64,000 nt of DNA from NCBI GenBank assembly GCA_963920575.1, contig OY986968.1, positions 8,983,485-9,047,484 of the forward strand, read 5' to 3'. Positions within the stretch are counted from its first letter, which is position 1; every line of letters starts with the position of its first letter. Below the pieces are notes generated by a model. It was not told where the DNA came from and made no database searches. It saw only the letters and a program-made list of their open reading frames with translations. Positions 56,982-64,000 of this stretch are shown here, piece by piece. Source of the DNA: Narthecium ossifragum (taxonomy: Eukaryota > Streptophyta > Magnoliopsida > Dioscoreales > Nartheciaceae). Position numbers and translations under genes: made by a program.

Positions 56982-58443
56982 TCCCCCCTTCCTTCAAAAT
57001 TGGCCTTGTCCTCAAGGCCAGAGTTAAGTCAGGTAGGATGGCTCTATGTGGCTGGACCGAATCAACTTGCTTTTGTAGCTCTGGACTCGGTGGGGAGAAA
57101 CCAGGTCGATCCCATGACGGGTCCAGGGGTAGCAGGGCCAGTGCTGAAGGAGCATCTGGGGGTCGATCTGACGGCTCAGGTAGCTCCAGAAATATGATCT
57201 TCAATGGCTCTCCTGGATCATCCTCATCATGTCCCATCAGTAGTGTTGCCCATGACCATAGGATGGGATCTGATCTCCATGGTCTGATCAACTGTGCATA
57301 GACTTGGCTTGAATCTGGGTCAAGCTGGCTTTGGTCCAATCTGAAGTGAAGATGGCTGAACCATGCTTCTGCTGCACTAGTCTGGACTAAAAGTTGGTTG
57401 AACCAAGTTGAATTTTCAACTGTGCTGAGTCGTACTCTGGTCCAAACCTGTCTGACTTGGTTGGCTCTACCGGTGTCAATCTGGACTTGAGTCAGTTGAG
57501 CCAAACCGGTGTTACCATCATAATCAGATCTCATCAGATTGAAGGAGACATTGGAATAAGGAGGGTAGCTCTTTTGATGGCTCATATCAAACTTTGAATG
57601 CTTGATCAACGGCTGAGGATGCATCTGGATCACTTGGAGTTGATCTGGATGGTCCTGATTGCTGGGGACTCTTGGATCAGGTTCAGATCGAAGATCGGAA
57701 CCACTGGATCGAAGATCAGGCTGATCAAACGGCTGGATCAAGTTGCAGTCTTGATCGGACGGCTGAGAAGCTGCCGGATCTGGATCACCGGCGAAACAAG
57801 GTTGCCGAAGTGTGGCAATGTCACAGGAAGCTTCGCAGGGACGTGGGGATTCCATCCGTACGGTTTGATCGACGGATTGGGCTGCGGATGCACCGGATCT
57901 GAAGGTGGCGGCGCGGTGGATGTCGTCGCCGGTGATCGTCGGTGATCTAGGCCGCGACGGGGCTCGAGCTCGTCGGGAACAGGTACGGGAAGGTCTTGGG
58001 ACCTTTCTCGTGAGGTTTGATCGAAGGATCAACCTCGGATCTTGGTGGAGTGGAGGAGGCCGGAACAGGGGATTTCGCCGGCGTTGGATGTCGGTGAACC
58101 AGGCCTCAATCGTCGACGTGGTTGGCCACGGTGGCTTCGGGGAAGGTCGCCGATGATTCCCCGATGGATGGGCGAAGAGGAAGACACCGGAGAGCGGCCT
58201 GGGGGTGGCAGCTCGGGGACGAGCCGATGGGTGTCGGTTGTGAGCCGGAACGATGAGCCGATCCCAAGGTAGGGGATGAGCCGATGGTGAGCCGCGGCTA
58301 GAGCCAGGGGCGAGCCGATTCCGTGGAGGAGAGAGAAAATCAGGGGAAATTTCGGGAAAATATGGAAAAATAGGAAAAATTCCGGAAAAATCATGAGAAT
58401 GTGGTAGAAAGTGTTCACTCTGATCTGGCAGAGGAGGTTGCAA
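56905..58443 (-). CDS. 512-codon open frame of the LARD element, function unknown
   Basis: A single minus-strand frame opens at 58443, about 350 bases after the primer site, and runs through the internal region into the 3' LTR. It is rich in Pro, Ser, Arg and Asp. I see no catalytic motif, zinc knuckle, membrane segment or signal peptide. The start is low-complexity (HDFSGIFPIFPYFPEISPDF, from a GGAAAAAT-rich stretch). It may be only a by-product of base composition, although its length in a recently mobile element is notable. Solo-LTR relatives cannot test it because they lack this region. Confidence 0.35.
   Translation of the reverse strand: MQPPLPDQSEHFLPHSHDFSGIFPIFPYFPEISPDFLSPPRNRLAPGSSRGSPSAHPLPWDRLIVPAHNRHPSARPRAATPRPLSGVFLFAHPSGNHRRPSPKPPWPTTSTIEAWFTDIQRRRNPLFRPPPLHQDPRLILRSNLTRKVPRPSRTCSRRARAPSRPRSPTITGDDIHRAATFRSGASAAQSVDQTVRMESPRPCEASCDIATLRQPCFAGDPDPAASQPSDQDCNLIQPFDQPDLRSSGSDLRSEPDPRVPSNQDHPDQLQVIQMHPQPLIKHSKFDMSHQKSYPPYSNVSFNLMRSDYDGNTGLAQLTQVQIDTGRANQVRQVWTRVRLSTVENSTWFNQLLVQTSAAEAWFSHLHFRLDQSQLDPDSSQVYAQLIRPWRSDPILWSWATLLMGHDEDDPGEPLKIIFLELPEPSDRPPDAPSALALLPLDPSWDRPGFSPPSPELQKQVDSVQPHRAILPDLTLALRTRPILKEGGMIRVDPTRPTGSKPRRGTKLVQPLS
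56982..56996 (-). other. Polypurine tract of the LARD element
   Basis: The minus strand reads GAAGGAAGGGGGGA directly before the 3' LTR. Confidence 0.85.
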
Positions 58444-58550
58444 CAGCAGGTGCTCCAGTTCGATCTGAGAATCGGACGGTTGTCGCTCCTCAACTAGCTT
58501 CTAGATCTCTTCTCCCTTACTGATTGCTGGTGTCTCAGTCAGACTCGAAA

Positions 58551-58745
58551 TTACAACCGAGTCATAATCTGAGTTGGCTCAGGCTCAGGTTCTGCAATCA
58601 TTATCCTCGGTGCTATAGTTGACCACCTACGAGAGATCTGCTCCATGTTTCTGCTTTGGTGTTCCACTAAAGTTGAAACAAGATTTACCTCGGCCTGCAG
58701 ACTCTTAATTTGATGTTCCCACCACTCCTGGGATACTCCGTACAT
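58551..58745 (-). CDS. Short gag-like N-terminal frame, 64 codons
   Basis: The minus-strand ATG at 58745 lies 50 bases after the primer site, where gag should begin. The sequence WWEHQIKSLQAEVNLVSTL with VEHQSRNMEQISRRWSTI has a heptad-like pattern suited to a short coiled coil, as in the N-terminus of several Ty3 gags. A stop at 58551 ends it before any capsid motif. It may be a remnant of gag. Confidence 0.4.
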   Translation of the reverse strand: MYGVSQEWWEHQIKSLQAEVNLVSTLVEHQSRNMEQISRRWSTIAPRIMIAEPEPEPTQIMTRL

Positions 58746-58794
58746 GATGGTGAAGTTTCCAGTAGGGTCTGAACCGCACAGTCGGTGGAACGGA

Positions 58795-58806
58795 GCTCTG
58801 ATACCA
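58795..58806 (-). other. Primer-binding site of LARD, tRNA-iMet
   Basis: The minus strand reads TGGTATCAGAGC, a perfect match, 3 bases from the 5' LTR. Confidence 0.94.
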
Positions 58807-58809
58807 AGT

Positions 58810-60084
58810 TATTACGAACGGTCTACTCGTGATCCTTTCGTAATGGGTCTCTATTGCTCCAATCGATCAGAATCGCCCTGATCGGACTTGATTGAGTCAA
58901 ATTGGCTGATCTAGCTGAATCTGGATCGAATTTGGCTCAAGGAATTGGATCAGGCTTGACTGGATTGGGCTGGATTGAGTCTGATCGAAATTAGACTTGA
59001 TTGGATCAAGTCTGATTGGGTTAAGTGGTTGGAGGGCTAAGTGGCTGGTTGAACCAGATTGGATCCAAGGGATGTGGTTCGCCGGAGTGGATCGCCGGCG
59101 TAGGGACGGCGGCGGCGGTCGGGATACGTCCAGGAAGAGTCGCCTGGAGGTGGGGGTGAGATCCGCCGGCTCGGATCGGTGAGGTAGGTGGCGGATCGGC
59201 AGGATTTGGGAGATGGACGGTGGGGGTTTGGGTTCACCGGCGTCGGGGACGACAAGGAGGCTTCTGCGGGCTTTGGGACGTCGTAGAAGACCGGGATCTG
59301 GCCTAGGGAGGTCGGCGGCGTACTTTGGAGGTAAGATATGGGTCGGACGCGGCTTGCCAGTGATGGGGACGGAGATCGGGTTCGCCGAGGACGGCGCCGA
59401 AGGCGATGGAAGACGACGGGGAAGGGCTGGCCCGAGTCGTGGGAGGTAGGGGAAGAGATTGGCGGTCTTAGGTGGCGACGGGGGTGGCCGGAGAGGCTGG
59501 ATGGAGGTATGGCCGGCGATAGGGTAGGGTTTGACCACGGAAGAGGAGAGAGGAGGAAGAAGGAGGTGACGTGGCGCTGACGTGGTGGTGGGGTCGCTGA
59601 CGTGGCGGAGAGAGAAAGTGACGGGGAGAAAGAAGATGAAGGTGAAGGCGATGCCGGCTGCGGAGAAGATGACCGACGAGGAAGAAGGTGGATCTATGGT
59701 GGATTTCTGGTGAAATCTATATTACTTCTACTCCTATGATATTCTACTCCTAAGATATTCTACTAATTACTTTATCATTCATCTCATCATGCATAACCTA
59801 ATACAAACTACTAAGGTCCTTTTATAGAGACCTTAACAGAGTCCTAATCCAACTAGAAAACCCCCTTGCTTAATTAGCAAGTAATAAGGTTTCAAACTCA
59901 ACTCAACTTCCTAACTCAAATATCAACTAGGACTCAATTAAATATAAAAGGCTAATGATAAATACTAATTAAATACTCTAGTTTGAACTAGGGAAGTCCA
60001 AGTCAAACTAGGAAAGAGGTTGAACCAGCTTGGTTCCTCTTCTGGGTTCGGATCCAGTTGGTCGAGTCGGATCGACTCGTATCA
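58810..60084 (-). repeat. 5' LTR of the LARD element, 1275 bp
   Basis: The same length as 55707-56981. Scattered substitutions only (for example TATTACGAAC against TGTTACGAGC at one end). The minus-strand TATAAAAG box is at 59819-59826. A 213-codon frame equivalent to that of the other LTR is present at 58897-59538. Confidence 0.93.
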
Positions 60085-60283
60085 GACGTTTAATGACAGG
60101 AGCCCGTGGAACATCGATGGGGTTATGAGACCTTTGGCATAGCTTAGACTTAGGCGGAGAAGTGACACTATTATTGTTTCCTCATTTTAGTGTGGCATAG
60201 AGTAGAACCCTACCGAGCTTATTGCTCACTACTATCCAGCTCTTCTTCTCTAGCACCAGCTGGATAGGCTTTTGACAACGCGT

Positions 60284-60930
60284 CGACCTCTCGAGGTGTC
60301 TGAGGATTTGGGGTCTAGTTTATCTTGATAGATTATATAAATGTATAATTTTCCTCTTTGGGGATTTTGATATCTATGTATGCATGTCTATTTGAGAATT
60401 AATTTGTATCAGTAAACTTTGTATTTTATTTAGATATATAAATTGAATTTGTGATCATCAGTAAATTGTTAGAATTACAATTTTGACCCTAGCTTAAATT
60501 GTTCAAATTAGTCGTGATTTTTGTTACATAAATGCGCCAGAATTGTAGTGAACATGTTTTCTGGCAAGCACACAATATTGTCTGCTTTTGGCTAATCCAC
60601 AGAAACCGGGAACACTTCCCAGTTTCTCACCCATCCCGGGCGTTTGGCGGCACATCGACCTCTGAAGGTGTATGAGGATTTGGGCTTTTCTTGATAGATT
60701 GTATAAATGTCAATTCGTATCAGTAAAAATTATATTTTATTTAGATGTAAAAATTGAATTTGTGATTATCAGTAAATTATAAGAATTACAATTTTGATCG
60801 AACTTAAATTTTTCAAATTAGTCATGATTTTTGTTATATAAATGCGCCAGAGTTGAAATGAATAGGTTTTCTGGCAAGCACACAATATTGTTCGCTTTTG
60901 GCCAGGAGTACTTCCCAGTAGGTCACCCAA
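60284..60930. repeat. Two-unit tandem repeat, ~370 bp and ~275 bp
   Basis: Unit 1 (60284-60655) and unit 2 (60656 to about 60930) share CGACCTCT, AGGTGT, TGAGGATTTGGG, then AAATTGAATTTGTGAT, then AAATGCGCCAGA and TTTTCTGGCAAGCACACAAT. Unit 2 lacks about 60 bp near its start. Each ends with a CACTTCCCAGT/TACTTCCCAGT ... TCACCCA block resembling 5S rDNA on the minus strand. Confidence 0.75.
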
Positions 60931-61000
60931 GCGATGTGAGATTGCTTACTCGGCCATCCGACTCTGTCAGAGGAAAACACGCTTAACCTGGATTTTCTGG
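60903..61000 (-). other. 5S rRNA-like segment (possible Cassandra-type or 5S-derived element)
   Basis: On the minus strand GGTGACCTACTGGGAAGTACTC matches the box C region of plant 5S rRNA closely, and AGGTTAAGCGTG upstream matches the conserved GTTAAGCGTG block. Between them an unrelated ~40-base stretch (GGATGGCCGAGTAAGCAATC...) replaces normal 5S sequence, so this is not a functional 5S gene. Cassandra TRIMs carry 5S promoters in their LTRs, which is one explanation. Confidence 0.4.
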
Positions 61001-61480
61001 TGAAATCACTGCCATGATGACTTTAAAACGCGTTGTGTTATAGAAGGCGATTAACATACATATAGATTTGTCCCGGATCCACATCCAAGCGTTGTGGGAT
61101 TGCTTACTCGGCCATCCGACTCAGTCATACGCCTCTAAGGCGAATACAACAGTCAAGATGTTGGATCCACACAATCCACCTCCTTTGGGGGATTCTCACA
61201 GGCAAAATTGCAAAAAACTGGAACATAAAGAAGCAGAGATCATGAATGTGTGGATCATGGGCTTAAGTATCAGGCGGTTGAAGGAAGGTATGGGACTTGT
61301 GGCGCGATTGAAGCAATCAAACGATATCACGGGAGTAGTTTGAAGATCATGGGAGTAGTTGCATGGAAGTTATCTCAAGCCAAGTACAAAAGTGAAGCAA
61401 TGAAGATGAAAGAAACTCTAAAGTTTTTGTTAAATTGGACCAGTGATGTTCCCTTTTGGCAGAATGAGACCCCTCCTCAA
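61001..61480. other. Unclassified stretch
   Basis: A 40-bp block seen at 60929 (GATTGCTTACTCGGCCATCC) recurs at 61095. An 81-codon frame (about 61100-61343, with EAEIMNVWIMGLSIRRLKEG) matches nothing I recognise. ATCATGGGAGTAGTT-like words repeat at 61310-61360. Confidence 0.35.
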
Positions 61481-62112
61481 GTTTTTTTGCAACAGAGGAC
61501 CCCTAACCATATAAATCCCGATTTTACCCCTCCCCTCCCATGCCATGGATGGCCATGCCAAGTATCATGCTTCACACATTTAATGCATCTTCTGATTTTA
61601 GTTAAAAAAATCACAAAAAATGCGACGGGATGTGTCTTCTTCCCAAAGCTTTTTCTTCCCGAATCCTCTTCCTCCCTCCCGCCGGGCATGGCTCCTCCCG
61701 CCATCTTCTATTCTTCCTCTCCACTGCCTCCTCTTCTCTTCTCCCTAACCACTCTTCTCATTTATTCTTTCATCTCTCATCCTTTTCCACTGTCTCCACT
61801 TCTCTACTTTTGTCAAAATAGTTCACCGGAGAGAGCTCTCCACACATGCAAGGCATCCCACACCAAAGAGAGCTCTCACAGGTCCAATTTGGCTAAAACT
61901 GAAGAATAAGGTAGTTTTCTCGCCTTCTAACGCATCCCACACTATCTAAGTTCGAACAGGGACGTCTCACTGTTAGAACCAGCAACTATTCTCCACATAT
62001 TGGGTGGCACTGATCTGAACACACCCCTTGAACCATGTCCCAGTGAAGACAAAGAACTAGCTCAACTGGTCCAAGAGATGACGATTAAGGAACACACACC
62101 ACAGGGCGAGGG

Positions 62113-62362
62113 GTAAGTTATAGAAGCACGGGTACAATTATCAGATGTGTGTGTATAAAATTCAACATACATGTCTGAACTTATGTTCACGAGTATTTAT
62201 AGGCTACGCACGTGTACACAATTTATAAACGTGTACGCGGTTTACATGTTTTTCGTGTGTATTCCTAGCTCACACGTGTTCATGCACGCGTATAAATCGG
62301 AACACATGTATGTTTTTTTGTCCTTTTACGAGTACTGATTTTTGAACTCCTTGTACACGCAG
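62113..62362 (+). other. Intron of MULE copy A
   Basis: The donor is G/GTAAGT at 62113 and the acceptor TACACGCAG/T at 62362. The interior is full of ACGTGT/ACACGT words (for example ACGCACGTGTACAC and CTCACACGTG). Copies B and C have the same donor and interior. Confidence 0.65.
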
Positions 62363-62786
62363 TCATGAAGATGGGTCTGCTTTCGACACATATGACCCAT
62401 ACGAGGAAATATATTTTGCGAATGACTGGGTAGCTGGTAGCGACTGCGAGGAGCTATCGGAGATGTTTGACTGTGACGAGATAGATGAGTACGTTCTCAA
62501 CTTCGAAACACCGGAAGCTCAAGCAACCTACTTTTTGAATGCCACCGAGCCATATGTTGGAGAGAGGTACCCACAAGGCAAACCTTAAGCTGTCGCTCGC
62601 AAGATACGCACCAGGAAGAGAAGGTTGCCGTCTCAAGACGAGGCATAGTCGAGAACAATGCAGAGATGTTCGAGATGTAAGGTACTTGGGAACAACAAGA
62701 AGATTTGTAGAGCACTCATTCATCATGATGCACCCATACGTCTTGTAGTTGTGCCCGGTACAGCACCAGCTCCGTCCGCTGCATGA
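62363..62786 (+). pseudogene. MULE copy A second exon: acidic N-region fused to zinc-finger tail
   Basis: One frame runs from the acceptor to TGA at 62784. It reads HEDGSAFDTYDPYEEIYFAN, then CEELSEMFDCDEIDEYVLNF, then YVGERYPQGKP. A TAA (62587) then leads straight to KIRTRKRRLPSQ, a TAG, and the tail CSRCKVLGNNKKIC. The tail matches the plant MULE C-terminal knuckle (CxxCxxxGHNxxTC), but its His has become Asn. The DDE transposase and SWIM domains that should lie between are absent. Confidence 0.6.
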
Positions 62787-63039
62787 TGTTGCGTCTATCT
62801 TGTGTATATTGTATGGTGCAGCTAGTGTAGTACACCTTTTGATGTAATGTAAAAACCAGTCATTTTGGCGCTACGTGTATTTTTTATGATGATATGTGTA
62901 TTTTTTTATGACGATACGTGTATTGTTTAAAAAATGCGTGTCTCAACTTCTTTTCACGAGTATCTTCAGGATACACACGTGTATAATATTGATGAATGTG
63001 TACGAGGTTTGTTGCATATCACCCAAACAATATCAAGGC

Positions 63040-63763
63040 ATGGCTCCTCCCGCCATCTTCTCTTCTCACTCTCCCCTACCTCCTCTTCTCTTCTTCCTCT
63101 CCACTCTTATCCCATATTCTTTCATCTCTCCTCCCTTTCCACTGCCTCCACTTCTCTACATTCCCAAAATAGTTCATCGGAGAGAGCTTTTCACACATGC
63201 AAGGCAATGAGAAGCGTTCCGCTGCGTTGCCACTTCAATGGACATGCTATAAATCATAAACGAAATCCATATTATTTGGGGGGTACTTCTACTATCGACG
63301 AGTTCTCATCGGACCTTACTCTTGCTCAACTGAAGGCTCACTTTCATGTTCTCAGCAATCTATCTCCTATTGATGTTGAGTTGTTCTTAACATACGAGAT
63401 ACCCGACAATCCATATAGACCATATAGCCTTCTAGACATTGATCTGAACACTCGTTGTTAGAGCCAGCAACTATTCCCCACATACTGGGTGGTATTGATC
63501 TGAACACACCTTTCAAACCATGTCCAAGCGGAGACGAAGAATTAGCTCAACTGGTGGAAGAGATAACAATTAACGGACTCCCACCGGAGGCCGAGGGGTA
63601 AGTTATAGAAGCGCGGGTATAATTCTAATATGTGTGTGTATAAAATTCATCATATGTGTCTGAACATCTTTTCATGAGTATTAATATGCTACGCGCGTGT
63701 ACAAAATTTATGAACGTGTACGAGGTCTATGTGCTTTTCACGTGTATTACTAGCTCACACACG
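63040..63763 (+). pseudogene. MULE copy B, first exon and start of intron
   Basis: The ATG at 63207 opens an 84-codon frame with VPLRCHFNGHAINHKRNPYY, LGGTSTIDEFSSDL and LSPIDVELFLTYEIPDN, consistent with a MuDR-type N-terminal domain. After a TAG (63459) the text continues in another frame as ILGGIDLNTPFKPCPSGDEE and ends at a GTAAGT donor (63598). The intron is cut at 63763, where an inverted copy begins. The upstream pyrimidine-rich stretch (63040-63180) is shared with copy A and may be promoter or leader. Confidence 0.55.
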
Positions 63764-64000
63764 TAAAAGGACCAAAATATACACGTGTTTCGATTTATAC
63801 GCGTGCATGAACGCGTGTGTGAGCTAGTAATACACACGAAAAGCAGGTAAATCGCGTACACGTTCATAAATTTTGTACATGTGCGTAGCATATACATACT
63901 CGTAGAGATAATTTTAGACACGTATGTAGAATTTTATACACATACATCTTATAATTATACACGTGCTTCTATAACTTACCCATCGGCCTCCGGCGTGAGT
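63577..64000. repeat. Inverted repeat: MULE copies B and C face each other
   Basis: The left arm 63577-63763 and right arm 63814-64000 are reverse complements, each 187 bases in the window, with a 50-base spacer. Shared blocks include GGTAAGTTATAGAAGC, ACAAAATTTATGAACGTGTA and TATTACTAGCTCACACACG. The arms differ at perhaps one base in six. The right arm is a minus-strand MULE (copy C) whose exon enters at the window edge; its intron continues through the spacer as in copy A. Confidence 0.85.

Larger units (their letters stand above)
55702..60089 (-). mobile_element. Non-autonomous LTR retrotransposon (LARD type), TSD GACGT
   Basis: The element is 55707-60084, flanked by perfect GACGT copies at 55702-55706 and 60085-60089. 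Its two LTRs are each 1275 bp and nearly identical. It has an intact iMet primer site and polypurine tract on the minus strand and a 1828-bp internal region with no protease, RT, RNase H or integrase motif. Next to the polypurine tract the minus strand reads LEDKANFEGRG in one frame, like the C-terminal end of Ty3 pol proteins, so it probably arose from a Ty3 element by deletion. It is the youngest-looking insertion in the window. Confidence 0.93.
47059..60480 (+). mobile_element. Old Tekay-family LTR, interrupted by four elements
   Basis: Plus-strand pieces at 47059-47211, 49440-49708, 54114-55706 and 60090 to about 60480 line up in order with the Tekay-family LTRs. It starts TGTGAGAACGCATTCC, then the GCAAGTTGGTAAATTGC hairpin (47177-47193), then palindromes GCGATCGATCGG and GCGATCGATCGC (49565-49675), a TATAAGTA box (49694-49701), the R/U5 portion, and a 3' part with GTGACACTATT...GAGCTTATTGCTCACT (60150-60230). 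Its end is lost in a tandem repeat. Each gap is a TSD-flanked insertion. Confidence 0.72.
61480..62900 (+). mobile_element. MULE-derived copy A, internally deleted
   Basis: It shares with copy B the pyrimidine-rich block GGCATGGCTCCTCCCGCCAT, the AGTTCACCGGAGAGAGCT/AGTTCATCGGAGAGAGCT block and the exon end ILGGTDLNTPLEPCPSEDKE. It has an exon, a 250-bp intron (62113-62362) and a second exon ending in a zinc-finger tail. The MULE transposase core is missing, so it is a deletion derivative. Terminal inverted repeats were not found. Confidence 0.6.

Noticed and set aside
60903..61000. Functional 5S rRNA gene
   Set aside because: Only two conserved blocks match; the centre is foreign and the 5' part is missing.
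61068..61909. Overlapping frames of 91 and 219 codons as a host gene
   Set aside because: They overlap in different frames, use non-ATG or internal starts, and the second runs through pyrimidine-rich MULE leader shared with copy B.

Overview
The window is a block of nuclear DNA from a flowering plant, made almost entirely of nested transposable elements. Evidence for a plant: Athila, Tat and Tekay lineage Ty3 elements, Tork-like Ty1/copia elements, an L1-type LINE with a plant-style RNase H tail, MULE fragments, and primer-binding sites matching plant tRNA-Asp and tRNA-iMet. I find no convincing host gene, rRNA operon, tRNA gene or CRISPR array. The species cannot be named from this sequence.

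Layout. 1-9377: an Athila element (+), left LTR cut by the window edge, inserted into the integrase of a Tat element (-, 9378-17816). 17868-18453: a MITE-like element. 18640-39564: an L1-type LINE (+) ending in poly(A). It is split by a Tork-like copia (-, 19056-36517) and by MITE-like DNA. The copia is itself split by a solo LTR (20517-21948), a full Tekay chromovirus (+, 22251-31459, TSD GAGAA) and a solo LTR of a non-autonomous family (32363-33599, TSD TCTCG). 39595-45692: a gag-only copia (TR-GAG type, TSD TAAGG) carrying a 3.2-kb solo LTR (40584-43779, TSD GATGT). 47059 to about 60480: an old Tekay-family LTR broken by a Tat-type solo LTR (47212-49434, TSD GTTTC), a Tekay-family solo LTR (49709-54108, TSD CACCA) that holds another one in reverse (51028-53278), and a nearly fresh non-autonomous element with two 1275-bp LTRs (55707-60084, TSD GACGT). 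60284-61000: a tandem repeat with 5S-like segments. 61480-64000: three MULE copies, two facing each other as an inverted repeat.

How the parts relate. The elements depend on one another rather than forming pathways: two non-autonomous families (gag-only copia; no-pol LARD) must borrow enzymes from autonomous relatives. The autonomous copies here are broken, often by Asp-to-Asn changes at catalytic sites. The Tekay gag-pol frame is broken downstream of gag only by TAG codons.

The most unusual signal is regulatory. LTRs of Athila, Tekay, Tork-like copia and the gag-only copia all carry clusters of GATCGATC palindromes. These are often paired into 11-14 bp hairpins and lie about 20-65 bp upstream of the TATA box. 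This looks like one promoter module shared by elements whose coding regions are unrelated.
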